64,000 bases of DNA from Fimbriiglobus ruber (GCF_002197845.1 NZ_NIDE01000005.1:897826-961825), one strand, 5' to 3'; positions 24,929 to 34,193 are shown, counted from the first letter of the stretch. The notes: a model not told the origin generated them from the sequence alone. Translations and numbers: made by a program.

Positions 24929-25368
24929 GCCGCTCTCCTCGAATGGAGTCGACGGGCGTAGGGCTCACAAAGGGTGACGACCCGTCGGCAGGTGTCCGCA
25001 TCAAACAGTCCGATGTGACACTGCTCGACCGGGATGCCGAGTTGACCAGCCAGCCACTGATAGCCGGTGCCTCGCGCCCGGATTTTCGGGTCTGGACCCT
25101 GCTCCCGCTGTCGCTTCGCTAGCTTCGCTTTCCAGAGGGGATCGAAGCTATTGTGAGCTTTGAGCTTCCAGCCCCGAAGCTCTTTGTTCGCCAACCGTCC
25201 CAGGGGTGTCTCGGTCCCCGGATGGCACCCCACATAGGCGTCGCAGGTCGGGTAGCGTTCACAGGCCCAGAACGCTTTGTCGGATAGGTTCGGCCACCGG
25301 TCGGCATAGATCGCCCGACCCAGGACGAGCTTGGCCCCGCTCCCGCAGTACGGACAAAACAAGCTCAT
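24925..25368 (-). CDS. DUF3268 zinc-finger protein
   Basis: 147 residues from the ATG at 25368; a longer open frame extends upstream but is only a shadow of bet. FCPYCGSGAKL, then WACERYPTCDAYVGCHPGTETPLGRLAN, is the DUF3268 zinc-binding block. The end, GQLGIPVEQCHIGLFDADTCRRVV, is also family-typical. Found in phage recombination operons, role unknown. ATGA overlaps on both sides. Confidence 0.85.
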   Translation of the reverse strand: MSLFCPYCGSGAKLVLGRAIYADRWPNLSDKAFWACERYPTCDAYVGCHPGTETPLGRLANKELRGWKLKAHNSFDPLWKAKLAKRQREQGPDPKIRARGTGYQWLAGQLGIPVEQCHIGLFDADTCRRVVTLCEPYARRLHSRRAA

Positions 25369-26333
25369 GCGGCCGACCCGAGCGGGCTCTCGACCAGCTT
25401 CGCCCGATGTTGCTCCAGGTCTTTCTTCAACTGCAACGCATCCGACGAGGCCACGGCCCAATATTGCTGGAGCGCCCGGACGTTCTGACCCTTCCAGAAG
25501 TCGAAAGACGTTACGTCGTCGAGGGACTGTACGTACTCCATGACCCGATCGGCGAACCGGCCCAGGGGCACAAGTTGGAGACCCTCGGTCATCTCGAAGA
25601 TCGCCGGCACCGTCTCCTTCGTGGCGGTTCGTTTGAGCCGTTCGTCCCGCTCGTACGCCTCGACTGCCTCCGTGGCGGTCATGTCCAGGTGGACCTTGTC
25701 CATCTCCTCTTGGACGTACAGGCCGCTGAGCGCTTCCGGCCACCCCCTCCGCAACGCTTGCGCCTCCGCACACTTGCCGAGCATGACGTGCGGCATGTTC
25801 TTCCAGTTGCCTTCTTTCAGCGTTTTCTTCGCGCTCTTGGCCACTTTCTTCTTCTTCGGCTTCCCGGTATCCGGCCACGTCTCGCCCGTGTCCACCCAGT
25901 CGAATTCGGCATCATCCAGCGGGGCGAACTCATCCCACCGGGCCTCGCCGACGACGGGATACCACACCTTGTCCGGGCCGAACTTGAAGACCTTGACGAC
26001 CGCACGAATGAGCCCCATCGGGTTGCCCTGCGGGTCTCTCAGCGCGGCATCGGCTTCGAAGCGGGTTTCCTCCTCGGCCGGCCGGTAATCCCCGCACCGC
26101 TGGGCCTTCGCCCGGTAGCCGTCGATGCTGGTCACGATCACGAGCTGTCGCTTGGCTAGATTATCTTTGTTGTAGACCTGGGCGAAGATTTGCTTCTTGA
26201 ACGGGTCCAGACCCTGCTGCTTACAAATCTCGACGAACAGGTCGAATTCCTCCTGGTTGCAGTCCTTGGCGACCGTCCGGCGAATGAGCGAGAGCTGGGG
26301 CGCGGAGTAACTCCTGTGGGCGATGTCGGTCAT
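25365..26333 (-). CDS. bet: Bet/RecT-type single-strand annealing protein
   Basis: 322 residues. It anneals complementary ssDNA during phage recombination. Family signatures: FVEICKQQGLDPFKKQIFAQ, IVTSIDGYRAKAQRCGDY, WKNMPHVMLGKCAEAQALRRGWP and GLYVQEEM. Length fits the Redβ/Bet group plus a C-terminal ~90-residue helical extension. No partner exonuclease is obvious; Gp157 lies upstream as in many phages. Confidence 0.9.
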   Translation of the reverse strand: MTDIAHRSYSAPQLSLIRRTVAKDCNQEEFDLFVEICKQQGLDPFKKQIFAQVYNKDNLAKRQLVIVTSIDGYRAKAQRCGDYRPAEEETRFEADAALRDPQGNPMGLIRAVVKVFKFGPDKVWYPVVGEARWDEFAPLDDAEFDWVDTGETWPDTGKPKKKKVAKSAKKTLKEGNWKNMPHVMLGKCAEAQALRRGWPEALSGLYVQEEMDKVHLDMTATEAVEAYERDERLKRTATKETVPAIFEMTEGLQLVPLGRFADRVMEYVQSLDDVTSFDFWKGQNVRALQQYWAVASSDALQLKKDLEQHRAKLVESPLGSAA

Positions 26334-26835
26334 TCTTTCCTCCGGATGGTCAAGCTGATTTTCCCGTTCCCGAGCGAGACCCCGTCGATCACCTCCCCGT
26401 CGGTCAAGACCGCGTCCTTCAGGGCTTTCTTGTCCAGCTTGGGAGGCTGGGGGTGAAGAACCGGGACGGCACGGCGGCCTCGTCGGTGACGACCACGTCC
26501 GGCGACCGGGTCGTAATGCCCAGCGTCAGTTCGGGGGAGGAAATCGCTTTCTCGCCACGGGTGTCCATGCACTGTAAAACGAGGGTCCGCAGCATCTCGG
26601 CGCCGTGGAGGAAGCGCTGCTTTCGCGCCTGAAGGTCTTTGATCCGCGACTCAATGGCCTCGGCCAGCATCTCCCGTTCGACCGCTTCCTCCGCGAGCTC
26701 GAGACACAGAGGCCGGAAATCCTCCGCGCCCGTCAACCCATCGGACATGTCGCCGAAATCTTCCGATTCAACCGCGTACCGGAGTTCACGAAGACGTCGG
26801 ATCTTCGCACGGATATCGTTCTCACCTTGTTGCAT
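26330..26835 (-). pseudogene. Siphovirus Gp157-like protein, one frame break
   Basis: One base added in the CCCCC run near 26448 restores 168 residues: a coiled-coil N-terminus (LAEEAVEREMLAEAIESRIKDL), then ITTRSPDVVVTDEAAVPSRFF joined to PQPPKLDKKALKDAVLTDG and SLTIRRKE. This order matches Gp157, a phage protein linked to recombination or superinfection resistance. It overlaps bet by 4 bases. The break is probably a missing C. Confidence 0.7.
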
Positions 26836-26848
26836 AACACCTCTCTTT

Positions 26849-27118
26849 CTAAAGCTCGCTTTTCGATGCCCGGTCGTTGTTCAGCTTGACTCGCAGGATC
26901 GTGGTAGAGACTTCGATCTGATCAAGAACCTGCTCGGCGGTAAGTGGGCCCTGGGTCATCCCGCTGAACGAATACAGGCCTTCCGTGAGCGTCGAAGTGG
27001 GCAACGTGCCCAACGTCGCCAGGTTCCGCAGGACGGAATCGAAGGCGACCCAGTCCGCGTGATCCAGGTGAGGCCGTCGCTTGGTCGGCAATTCCACCAC
27101 AACTTGATTGGTTAACAT
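26849..27118 (-). CDS. Small hypothetical phage protein
   Basis: 89 residues; the ATG at 27118 has TTGGAGGAAG upstream. Strand-rich start (NQVVVELPTKRRPHLDH), then LTEGLYSFSGMTQGPLTAEQVLDQIEVS. No family recognised. Leftward early operon. Confidence 0.6.
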   Translation of the reverse strand: MLTNQVVVELPTKRRPHLDHADWVAFDSVLRNLATLGTLPTSTLTEGLYSFSGMTQGPLTAEQVLDQIEVSTTILRVKLNNDRASKSEL

Positions 27119-27320
27119 CACTTCCTCCAATGTCGAATTGTTGCACTGCGTATTCCGCGAATTCGAGCAAGTGCTGGATGGCGTCGGAATCGGCCCGTAG
27201 GCGTTGGCGATTCGCTGCAGAGATGCGGCAGCGCTTGCTAACGTCCATCCCCACCAGGCGGTGAAGAAGGACCACGATTGCCCGGTCCAGCTTGGTTCGG
27301 TCCCAGTTAGTTGGTCGCAT
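27118..27320 (-). pseudogene. Small phage protein, probable frame break
   Basis: MRPTNWDRTKLDRAIVVLLH and the following helices look coding, but the frame runs through the next gene. Adding one base before about 27160 lets it stop at TGA 27118-27120, overlapping the next ATG, which is the usual spacing here and gives 67 residues. No known family. Confidence 0.4.
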
Positions 27321-27323
27321 GAC

Positions 27324-27500
27324 TTACCTCCCTGTTTCATGGGTTTCTTCCAACTCCCACCGCGGCGGGAATTGCCACTCGACTCCGTGAAACTGCCGCC
27401 GTTCGCCCGGAACGCATAGGAACATCCCGAGCCCGTCGACGGGCCAATAGGTTCCGAGCAGGGCTTCGTGGGCGAGCGGTAGCAGAAATGTGCGGGTCAC
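27324..27500 (-). CDS. Small hypothetical phage protein
   Basis: 58 residues with a GTG start overlapping the upstream stop (GTGA). LAHEALLGTYWPVDGLGMFLC and GVEWQFPPRWELEE give a compact aromatic-rich protein. No family recognised. It ends 3 bases before the next start. Confidence 0.55.
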   Translation of the reverse strand: MTRTFLLPLAHEALLGTYWPVDGLGMFLCVPGERRQFHGVEWQFPPRWELEETHETGR

Positions 27501-27730
27501 GGGCGAGCCTCGACGTGCGACATGAACACAGTCCGCTTGCCTTGGTCAACGCGGCTCACGCAGTTCCACTTGCCGTTCGCGCAGCCGGGGATGCCCCGAA
27601 CTAAGCGGTAGAGGTGAACCGGTTGCCCGAATTCAGTCGGAGGAAACGCGCTGACGGCCATCCCGATCAGGGCCATCATGAACAGAGAGGACATCCAGCC
27701 ATGCATGAGGATTCGGTCGAAGGTACTCAT
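27497..27730 (-). CDS. Small membrane protein
   Basis: 77 residues from the ATG at 27730. One membrane helix (HGWMSSLFMMALIGMAVSAF), then a soluble part with two cysteines (RGIPGCANGKWNCVSRV) that could pair if it faces the periplasm. Early-operon membrane proteins are often superinfection-exclusion factors, but nothing specific supports that here. ATGA overlap with the upstream gene. Confidence 0.55.
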   Translation of the reverse strand: MSTFDRILMHGWMSSLFMMALIGMAVSAFPPTEFGQPVHLYRLVRGIPGCANGKWNCVSRVDQGKRTVFMSHVEARP

Positions 27731-27870
27731 AGCCACCCCCGATGGATTGCGGTCAGGAAAAACTCTTCCATCCCGAGGAAAGTAACTATGGCAAAGAGAT
27801 ACCACTTGGCCAGGCAGATAAAGGCATGCCGCATACCGAACCTCATTAAGCTGTTGACAGTGCGTTCCAT
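27727..27870 (-). CDS. Tiny membrane protein, first gene of leftward operon
   Basis: 47 residues (39 if the second ATG at 27846 is used). AFICLAKWYLFAIVTFLGMEEFFL is a single hydrophobic helix. It is coupled to the next gene by ATGA. The RBS is weak (GGTGAACC), so the start is uncertain. Confidence 0.4.
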   Translation of the reverse strand: MERTVNSLMRFGMRHAFICLAKWYLFAIVTFLGMEEFFLTAIHRGWL

Positions 27871-27939
27871 TCGGTTCACCATACGCCTGGCAAAAGACTC
27901 GCGCAAGCAATATTTACACGCTGTACACACATAAATGCA
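27871..27939. promoter_or_regulatory. Divergent early control region
   Basis: 69 bp between the leftward and rightward operons, A/T-rich relative to its surroundings. Leftward: TTGCAT, 18 bp, TAAATA (about 27907-27936). A TTGACA at 27853 could serve the rightward operon. No operator repeats are obvious. Confidence 0.35.
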
Positions 27940-28164
27940 ATGAACAATACAGATCAACTGGTTAACCTCAAGAACGCGGCCCGTCTGTGCGGCATTTCGC
28001 GCACCCTCTTCTACCGCCTTCTGGACTCCGCTCAGGGGCCGGAAGCAGTGAAAGTGGACGGCGCGCGGTATTTCGACCGGGGCGCGGTCGAGATCTGGAA
28101 CCAAGAACGAAAGGCGCGACGCCGGAAGGGTGACAAAATTGGACCTCAGAGGAAAAAAGACTGA
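27940..28164 (+). CDS. AlpA/excisionase-like HTH protein
   Basis: 74 residues. LVNLKNAARLCGISRTLFYRLLDSAQGPEAVKVDGARYFDRGAVEIW is the MerR-like fold of AlpA/Xis-type proteins. A basic tail follows (RKARRRKGDK). First gene of the rightward operon, so probably an early regulator or excisionase. Confidence 0.75.
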   Translation: MNNTDQLVNLKNAARLCGISRTLFYRLLDSAQGPEAVKVDGARYFDRGAVEIWNQERKARRRKGDKIGPQRKKD

Positions 28165-28351
28165 TCTGCTCGTTCGGGCACACGAGTGCGCCCACATCCT
28201 CGGCCACCCGAAGCACGAGGCCAGCCGGTTCACCCATTTGAGCCCCGGTGATCGGGGGGTGGCGGTTGCCCTTCAGGAGTACCTGGACGAGCAATTGGCA
28301 AAGATCCGGGCCGAGTTATTTGCCATTACCACGCGCGGGCAGACGGAATGA
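28130..28351 (+). CDS. Small hypothetical phage protein
   Basis: 73 residues, GTG start 35 bases inside the preceding gene. LLVRAHECAHILGHPKHEASRF has an HECAH motif reminiscent of a zinc-protease HExxH but lacking its spacing. Followed by a helical end. Function unknown. Confidence 0.5.
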   Translation: MTKLDLRGKKTDLLVRAHECAHILGHPKHEASRFTHLSPGDRGVAVALQEYLDEQLAKIRAELFAITTRGQTE

Positions 28352-28680
28352 GAAAACCGCCGAAATCCACTCCCATCGTCGTTCACCTCCGCAAGCGGAA
28401 GAAGGTCAGCCCCGAAGGATCGCAAAAGAAGCGGCACGAGCCGGCCCACCGCGGCGGCTGCCAGGAAGGTCCACCTGCCGTCCGCAAGGAGGTTGATCCC
28501 GACAGCCTTCGCAACGCATGGTCGATCGCGTTCGGATTCCGCTTGCGAATCGATGACCGGATGGGTTTTCTGCTCGACGGGTACCCCATTGGTCTCGACG
28601 ACTTGATGCTGGAGACAAACCGCATCCGGAGGGCGAAGAATATGCCGCCGGTGGGTAAAAAACCCGGGTGGCTCCCGTGA
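28348..28680 (+). CDS. Hypothetical phage protein
   Basis: 110 residues. Strongly basic first 45 residues (HLRKRKKVSPEGSQKKRH), then a compact domain FRLRIDDRMGFLLDGYPIGLDDLMLETNRI. ATGA overlap upstream, GTGA overlap downstream. No family known; the basic part suggests nucleic-acid contact. Confidence 0.55.
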   Translation: MRKPPKSTPIVVHLRKRKKVSPEGSQKKRHEPAHRGGCQEGPPAVRKEVDPDSLRNAWSIAFGFRLRIDDRMGFLLDGYPIGLDDLMLETNRIRRAKNMPPVGKKPGWLP

Positions 28681-29117
28681 GGATTTCCGAGAAGGATCTG
28701 CAACGCATCCTTCCCGGCCTCCAACTCCCGAAACGTGCCCGCAAAACGAAAAACAACACCACGGAAAACCCCGTTCGGGAGGCGGGACACGCCTGGCTGG
28801 AGTATCACGGCTGCAATGTCATCCGGAACAATGTCGCGGCCGGATGGCTTTTCCCGTACGTGAAGGGGAAATATGTCTTCCACGCCCACGAGGGCCGCTT
28901 CATCCGGTTCGGGAAGCCCGGAAGCGCTGACCTCCTGGCCATTAGTCCTCATGGACGCTGGGTAGAAGCCGAGGCGAAAAGTCAGGATGGGAGCCAAAGC
29001 CCGGAACAGATCGAGCGCCAGCAAGAGGTCGAACGCCGGGGTGGGGTGTACGTTCTCTTCCGAAGCATCGAAGACCTGGAAGCCCGCAAAAAGGACATTC
29101 TGGCAAAGGAATGGTAG
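28677..29117 (+). CDS. VRR-NUC domain nuclease
   Basis: 146 residues; GTG at 28677 was chosen for the 4-base overlap (a GTG at 28668 is in frame). The nuclease core is FGKPGSADLLAIS, GRWVEAEAKSQDGSQSPEQIERQQEVERRGGVYVL, with the catalytic D-(E/Q)xK pattern in ADLLAI and EAEAK. VRR-NUC enzymes of phages are thought to cut branched DNA. The position before the replication genes fits. Confidence 0.8.
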   Translation: MRISEKDLQRILPGLQLPKRARKTKNNTTENPVREAGHAWLEYHGCNVIRNNVAAGWLFPYVKGKYVFHAHEGRFIRFGKPGSADLLAISPHGRWVEAEAKSQDGSQSPEQIERQQEVERRGGVYVLFRSIEDLEARKKDILAKEW

Positions 29118-29143
29118 GCCGGACTCGCGCCCGGCCCCTCCCA

Positions 29144-29284
29144 CTATCGCCCCGCAAAGATGTCAGCGGCGTTGGCGGCATGCACCAACTTGACGTGCAT
29201 CGCGTCACCCGTCGCGAACTCGGCCAGGATGATGGTCACGAAGAACAAGCTCGTCAGACTCCAGGTCAGCATAATATTTTTCAT
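29144..29284 (-). CDS. Tiny membrane protein on the opposite strand
   Basis: 46 residues, MKNIMLTWSLTSLFFVTIILAEF then a short soluble tail. GAGGAGCC precedes the ATG at the right distance. One membrane helix. It runs against the rightward operon, so it probably has its own promoter. Function unknown. Confidence 0.5.
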   Translation of the reverse strand: MKNIMLTWSLTSLFFVTIILAEFATGDAMHVKLVHAANAADIFAGR

Positions 29285-29394
29285 ACAGGCTCCTCTACAC
29301 CCGGGCGGGATTGCCCGGTAAGAGTGAACATACAGTAGGGAGGTTAACGCAAAGTAAGTAATTGGTTGCTATTTTATTAACGAAGCTAAAAATA

Positions 29395-29562
29395 ATGGAG
29401 CAATGCGAAAGTGCTGGACACGGCATCAATTTTTCATCAAGGTGGCGGGACAGCTTTGTAGAGGACGCTGGTTATGAAGGTTACTCCCCAAATCGTTTAG
29501 TTTTATGGTGTAGGCCGGGTGGCCTCTACCGCTCGGCCTACACCGCCTCGGGGGCGATATGA
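29395..29562 (+). CDS. Possible small phage protein
   Basis: 55 codons (66 if a TTG at 29362 is the start). DSFVEDAGYEGYSPNRLVLWC looks coding and the stop overlaps the next gene by ATGA. No RBS; low confidence. Confidence 0.35.
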   Translation: MEQCESAGHGINFSSRWRDSFVEDAGYEGYSPNRLVLWCRPGGLYRSAYTASGAI

Positions 29563-29765
29563 CGGCTTATTCGGCATTGCTACGCGCTCCGCGCGGGCAG
29601 AAAATACGGACCGAAATCACCCGGCGAGTTCATTTCACTCGCGTCGAGCGCAAAACCAGAAATATCACAAGCCGCGTCCATCAATGCTATTTTGAGAAGA
29701 GGCGGCTTCCCCGGGAGATCGCCGATTTTATTGCTCACTCTACCACTAGCGGGGCGGTGGCGTGA
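29559..29765 (+). CDS. Small basic phage protein
   Basis: 68 residues, basic (RAPRGQKIRTEITRRVHF, RVERKTRNITSRVH). ATGA overlaps on both sides place it in the operon of the replication protein. Unknown function. Confidence 0.45.
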   Translation: MTAYSALLRAPRGQKIRTEITRRVHFTRVERKTRNITSRVHQCYFEKRRLPREIADFIAHSTTSGAVA

Positions 29766-30523
29766 CGGACAACGGGTACGTAATCGCATACCGCAGGGCA
29801 TGGAGTCATGTCATCTTCCGCGACCTGCTGGATGCCGCAATCTGGAACTATTTATACCAGAACGCGGCGTGGCAAGACTTGCGTGCGTACGCCAATGGGA
29901 CGCGGGTGGAACTGAAACGCGGGCAGATCGTCGTGTCGATGCGGGACTTGGCCGTACAATTTTGCTGCTCCGAGGTCCGAGTGAGGCGACTCATTAACGC
30001 CCTATCTGACGACGCAATGATAGCTACACTGGCGACGCACCGGGGCACCATCATAACCATATGTAACTACGACGAATATCAGTCGCCCGAAAACACTGCC
30101 GACGCACTGAAGGCCAAACCGAAGACGCGCAAACGACGCACCGGCGACGCACCTATATATAATGATAAAGAAACTAATGAAATGAATACAACAAAAGAGG
30201 CGTTGGGTCCGCTGGCGCCCGTCTGGTTCGATCCGCTCCTCTGGGCGGCATTCCAGGAGATGCGAGTCAGCAAGAAAGACCCACTCACTCCGAAAGCCGA
30301 AGAGCTGATGATCCGCCGACTCGACCTCCTTCGCCAGCAGGGACACGATCCGACTGCCGTGATCGAACAGTCCATCCGTAACGGATGGAAAGACGTTTAC
30401 CCACTGAAAGGAGACCAGAATGCCAAACACCCAACCGGAAAGCCATCAACAGTTGATATCCTCCGTGAAGGCACTGCCCGTGCCCGCGCTGCGCGAGAAC
30501 AGGGAAGCTCAGGATCGACTTGA
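29762..30523 (+). CDS. Phage replication initiation (O-like) protein
   Basis: 253 residues. The N-terminal half is a winged helix-turn-helix of the phage O/DnaD-associated type: GQIVVSMRDLAVQFCCSEVRVRRLINALS, TIITICNYDEYQ. A basic linker follows (KAKPKTRKRRTGD). The end is WFDPLLWAAFQEMRVSKKDPLTPKAEELMIRRL and QSIRNGWKDVYPLK, the usual C-terminal domain of these initiators. It probably binds the origin and recruits the next gene product. Confidence 0.75.
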   Translation: MTDNGYVIAYRRAWSHVIFRDLLDAAIWNYLYQNAAWQDLRAYANGTRVELKRGQIVVSMRDLAVQFCCSEVRVRRLINALSDDAMIATLATHRGTIITICNYDEYQSPENTADALKAKPKTRKRRTGDAPIYNDKETNEMNTTKEALGPLAPVWFDPLLWAAFQEMRVSKKDPLTPKAEELMIRRLDLLRQQGHDPTAVIEQSIRNGWKDVYPLKGDQNAKHPTGKPSTVDILREGTARARAAREQGSSGST

Positions 30524-31111
30524 CGGCCTGATTGCCGGCTGTTTCGTCATCCAAAAACTCTACGGTCGCCAGCCGGAAAACATCGAGATCATTAACCAGA
30601 CGTTCCACTCGATCCTGGGCAAATTCCCCGCGAACGCCGTCACGCGGGCGTTTGAGGTTTGGCTGGAACGATCCCAAGAATTCCCGACCCGGCCGACATT
30701 GTCGGGCTCATCAAGCGGAACGGCAAACCGCCGTTGTCGCAGGCGGTCTACATCGCGATTCAGAAGAAAGCCGGCGAGGACCGCTCACCGGAGGACTGGC
30801 AATACCTACGCGAGTACGAAGCCCAACAGCGGGAAGAGTTCGAGGGGCCACACGACGCACGGCAGGCCGAAGAGGTGCAGCAGGAAAATCGGCGTCTCCG
30901 CACCGAACTGATTGACTTTCGCAAGGAGTGCAAGCGATTGGCCAAACTCCTCCACGAAGCTCGGATCGTAAAGGGAATCGAGCCACCCTTGCGGACGACC
31001 GAAGAGAAAGTCCGGGCCACCATCACGGCCATGCGAGAATCCGGGGCGTCTGCGGAGGATGTCGAGCAGTTTGCCCGTGAACATGGTGTTTCGGTTGAGG
31101 TTGCGGCGTGA
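30420..31111 (+). pseudogene. Phage replication-associated protein, one frame break
   Basis: Starts inside the O-like gene after AAAGGAGACC. One base added near 30685 (run CCCGACCC) joins AFEVWLERSQEFPT to PADIVGLIKRNGKPPLSQAVY and EDWQYLREYEAQQREEF, giving 230 residues. It ends in a coiled coil and a small helical end domain. The position after O suggests a helicase loader or P-like partner (inference from context only). Confidence 0.55.
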
Positions 31112-31437
31112 GCCAGGGCGCGGAACTGTCGGCCCTCCTCGACCGTGCCCGCGCAAAGGGCACCGACAAGCAGTTCCGGGAATGGGTCCAGAAGCAACCG
31201 TCTTGCATCTCCGGTCGGTTCAGCGAGTTCCTGGAATCCGGGGAAGGCCGGTGCGTTGCTGCCCATATCCGCCGGGCGGGGGAATCCGGAACTGGATTCA
31301 AGGGCGAGTATGCCTGTGTTCCAATGCGGCAAACGGAGCACATTTTTCAGCACCAACACGGCGAGAGCCGCTTCGGAGGCAAGGAGTTCTTCGACGAGCA
31401 ACGGGTCAAATACCTCAGAATGTGGGTCGAATCGTAA
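31108..31437 (+). CDS. HNH-like (DUF968/YbcO-type) nuclease
   Basis: 109 residues. KQPSCISGRFSE, CVAAHIRRAGESGTGFKG and MRQTEHIFQHQHGE carry the Cys-His pattern of small phage HNH nucleases of the nin region (H-I-R, G-G-K, H-x3-H). ATGA overlap with the preceding gene. Likely a recombination nuclease. Confidence 0.6.
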   Translation: MSQGAELSALLDRARAKGTDKQFREWVQKQPSCISGRFSEFLESGEGRCVAAHIRRAGESGTGFKGEYACVPMRQTEHIFQHQHGESRFGGKEFFDEQRVKYLRMWVES

Positions 31438-31506
31438 GCGACACTACCGCTTGCGCTTCCGCTTGTGCCGCGCTACACTTCGGCAAACGCGGGGGAATCC
31501 AACCGA

Positions 31507-31902
31507 ATGCTTGATGCCGTCGAAGTCATGGACCAGATCGAGCGGGCCACCCGCACCCTCAAAAAGCTTCCCCGCGTCGGCGTGAAATCCCGCTTCTGCA
31601 ACTGGCCCGAGGTGGTTCTGAATTTCATGGACGCTTACGGGTACACCGACCCCGTCCCGCCAAAGATCGTTCCCACGGCGAGGCAGCTCACGCAAATGGA
31701 CCAGGTGATCCGTTGGATGGCGTGGCTGTCGCAGTACGGCGAGGACGCGGAATACTCCAGGATCATTTGGTATCGCGCGGAAAACCGGTCTTGGCGGAGC
31801 ATCGCGGGCCGCGTGGGATTGGCCCCGAACACGTGCCGTGAGCGGTTCCGGTTTGGGGTACACGGGCTGACGTATGCGATCGAATGCGGCAGGGTGAAAT
31901 AA
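31507..31902 (+). CDS. DUF6362 protein
   Basis: 131 residues from the ATG at 31507. VMDQIERATRTLKKLPRVGVKSRFCNWPEVVLNFMDAYGY, TQMDQVIRWMAWLSQYGEDAEYSRIIWYRAENRSWRSIAGRVG match the family, whose end (SWRSIAGRVGLAPNTCRERF) is a helix-turn-helix. It usually sits just before terminase genes and may regulate late genes. Confidence 0.75.
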   Translation: MLDAVEVMDQIERATRTLKKLPRVGVKSRFCNWPEVVLNFMDAYGYTDPVPPKIVPTARQLTQMDQVIRWMAWLSQYGEDAEYSRIIWYRAENRSWRSIAGRVGLAPNTCRERFRFGVHGLTYAIECGRVK

Positions 31903-31942
31903 GGGCGGCGTAGGCGTCGATTTGAAAATAATAAAAAACCCG

Positions 31943-31972
31943 TTGCACGAATGCGCGAAATAATGCGATAAT
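31943..31972 (+). promoter_or_regulatory. Candidate late-operon promoter
   Basis: TTGCAC (31943-31948), 18 bp, GATAAT (31967-31972), in an A/T-rich gap just before the terminase operon. Confidence 0.5.
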
Positions 31973-32011
31973 ATTATCCATAATGGGCGAATCATGACAT
32001 CGGGCTTGTGA

Positions 32012-32221
32012 ATGACCAGCAGCAGAGTCAATTCCAGAGAATGCTCGGCCTGCAAAACACTCAAGCACACGAAACGGTTTCCTCTCGCGTATCCCGACGA
32101 TCCGCTCGACTTCCGCCGGCTCACGATGTGTCAAATCTGCTTTAAGGCCGTAATGCGGTTTGTTAAAAGAACCCCGGCCTACAAGACGTACAAAAAGAAT
32201 TCAGAGCAAGCTCGTTTATGA
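32012..32221 (+). CDS. Small zinc-binding protein
   Basis: 69 residues. ECSACKTLKHTKRFPL and TMCQICFKAV give two Cys pairs about 30 residues apart, a small treble-clef-like finger. The stop overlaps the terminase small subunit start. Such fingers often precede terminase genes; role unknown. Confidence 0.55.
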   Translation: MTSSRVNSRECSACKTLKHTKRFPLAYPDDPLDFRRLTMCQICFKAVMRFVKRTPAYKTYKKNSEQARL

Positions 32222-32661
32222 CCTCCGACCACCCCACGCCCAAACAAGAAAAATTCTGCCAGAAGTACATCGAACTCGGGAACGCGAGCGAAGCGTACCG
32301 CCAGGCGTATGACGCCGAAAACATGAGCCCCGAGGCCATCGGGGTTGAGGCCTGCCGGTTGCTTCAAAACCCTAAAGTCGCCCTAAGAGTGCTGGAATTG
32401 CAGGACGAACACCGCCAACGCCACAACGTCACGGTGGGAAGCTTGACGGTGGAACTGGAAGAAGCCCGCCATTTGGCACTCTCGGTCAACCAGCCTGCGG
32501 CCGCTGTTTCAGCTTCGTTGGGGAAAGCCAAGATTCACGGCTTGATCGTTGAAAAGAACGAACTCACCGGGAAGGGTGGCGCACCACTGCAACCGGCCGT
32601 GATCGCCGTCACCGCCGAGGCCGTGAAGGACATCATTCAGCAAGTTCGTGACGAGTTCTGA
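32218..32661 (+). CDS. terS: Terminase small subunit
   Basis: 147 residues. [49 protein letters not shown] is the classic TerS DNA-binding domain (KQ-KF---Y---GN-SEAYR-AY), then a coiled-coil oligomerisation region. It recognises the packaging site and hands DNA to TerL, whose GTG start lies 14 bases inside it. Confidence 0.92.
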   Translation: MTSDHPTPKQEKFCQKYIELGNASEAYRQAYDAENMSPEAIGVEACRLLQNPKVALRVLELQDEHRQRHNVTVGSLTVELEEARHLALSVNQPAAAVSASLGKAKIHGLIVEKNELTGKGGAPLQPAVIAVTAEAVKDIIQQVRDEF

Positions 32662-34186
32662 GCCGAGAGCCACTCCCGACGAACTCCGCCAGGCGGTCAT
32701 CAAGGCTGAGTGCGAACTGGATCACCTGTTCTTCACTCGGTATTTCTTCAAGCAGCGACAGGGAATTAAGTTCCGGGTTAACTGGCACCACTTCCTGATC
32801 GCCGACGCCATCCAACGAGTGATTGACGGGCAGTGCGAGAATCTGGTCATCAACGTCGCCCCCGGAAGCAGTAAGACCGAGAACGCGGTCATCAGCTTTA
32901 TCGCCCGCGGCCTCTCGCTGAACCCGAATGCTCGCTTCCTGCACATCACCTCGGGCGACGATCTCGCCCTGCTCAACTCGCAGACGGCCCGGGACATCGT
33001 TCAGAGCGACGAGTACCAGGCGCTGTGGCCCCTGAAGGTGGCCGACGACGCCAAGGCCAAGAAGCGGTGGAACGTCTTGGTCGACGGCAAGAAGGCCGGC
33101 GGCGTGTATGCCGTCTCCCTTGGCGGGCAGATCACCGGCTTCCGTGCAGGTCATATGGCCCCCGGATTCCAGGGCGCGATCATCTTGGACGATATTATCA
33201 AGGCCGACGACGCCTACAGCCCGGCCGCGATCAAAGCCGCGAATCGGAAACTGCTCAGTACCGTCAAATCGCGGAAAGCCAACCCGGCTACCCCGGTGGT
33301 CCTGATCATGCAACGGGTCGGCGAGAACGACCCCACCGGGTTCATCAAGGGCGGGAACCTGCCCGGCAAATGGGAATTCCTGACCATCCCGGCGGTCATC
33401 GACGACGCTTACGTCGCGACACTACCCGAACGACTCCGCGCCCTGGTGGTTGTCGAAGGGCGCGACGACAAGGGACGATTCTCGTACTGGCCGTACAAGG
33501 AGCCCTTGGGGGATCTCCTCGCCCTGGAAGCCGGAAACGGCACCGATCCTGACGGCAAACGAGTCAGTCGGCACGTGTTCTCCAGCCAGTACCAGCAGGC
33601 ACCCACGGCCATCGGCGGCAACATCATCAAGGGACTTTGGTTCCCCCGAGCGAACCCGCCGAAGATCCTCTTTCGCAAGATCTACGGCGACACGGCCCAG
33701 AAGACGGCAGAACGTAACGACTGCACCGTGTTCGAGTGCTGGGGGTACGGCGAGGACAAGAAAATCTACCTGCTCGACCTCCTGCGGGGGAAGTGGGAAG
33801 CCCCGGAACTGAAACGCCAGGCCATCGACTTCTGGAACAAGCACCTCGCCGTCACCGGCCAAGGCGCGCTCCGGGAACTCGTCGTCGAAGACAAGTCGAG
33901 CGGCACCGGACTGATCCAGGAGATCAAGCGAACGGAACGTATTCCCGTCAAGGGAGTGGAGCGCAACAAGGACAAACTGACCCGAGTCATGGACGCCGTG
34001 TCGTCCATCGAGGCGGGATTCGTTGTGCTGCCCGAAGAAGCGGCTTTCGTGAGCGACTTCCTCGTGGAGTGCGAGGCGTTCACGGCCGACGACAGCCACG
34101 CCCACGACGACCAGATCGACCCGATGTGCGACGCGATCACCGACATGCTGCTGACCAAACGAAGCAGCTTATTCGATTTTACATAG
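32648..34186 (+). CDS. terL: Terminase large subunit
   Basis: 512 residues, the packaging motor and headful nuclease. ATPase: [15 protein letters not shown] (Walker A, about 74-88) and [14 protein letters not shown] (Walker B). RNase H-like nuclease acidic residues lie in [27 protein letters not shown] and [14 protein letters not shown]. Length and motifs are complete and the frame is intact. Confidence 0.95.
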   Translation: MTSSEPRATPDELRQAVIKAECELDHLFFTRYFFKQRQGIKFRVNWHHFLIADAIQRVIDGQCENLVINVAPGSSKTENAVISFIARGLSLNPNARFLHITSGDDLALLNSQTARDIVQSDEYQALWPLKVADDAKAKKRWNVLVDGKKAGGVYAVSLGGQITGFRAGHMAPGFQGAIILDDIIKADDAYSPAAIKAANRKLLSTVKSRKANPATPVVLIMQRVGENDPTGFIKGGNLPGKWEFLTIPAVIDDAYVATLPERLRALVVVEGRDDKGRFSYWPYKEPLGDLLALEAGNGTDPDGKRVSRHVFSSQYQQAPTAIGGNIIKGLWFPRANPPKILFRKIYGDTAQKTAERNDCTVFECWGYGEDKKIYLLDLLRGKWEAPELKRQAIDFWNKHLAVTGQGALRELVVEDKSSGTGLIQEIKRTERIPVKGVERNKDKLTRVMDAVSSIEAGFVVLPEEAAFVSDFLVECEAFTADDSHAHDDQIDPMCDAITDMLLTKRSSLFDFT

Positions 34187-34193
34187 GACGTTC

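Noticed and set aside
24925..25878. A 317-codon leftward frame covering DUF3268 and half of bet
   Set aside because: Only residues from the ATG at 25368 are real DUF3268; the front is bet in another frame.
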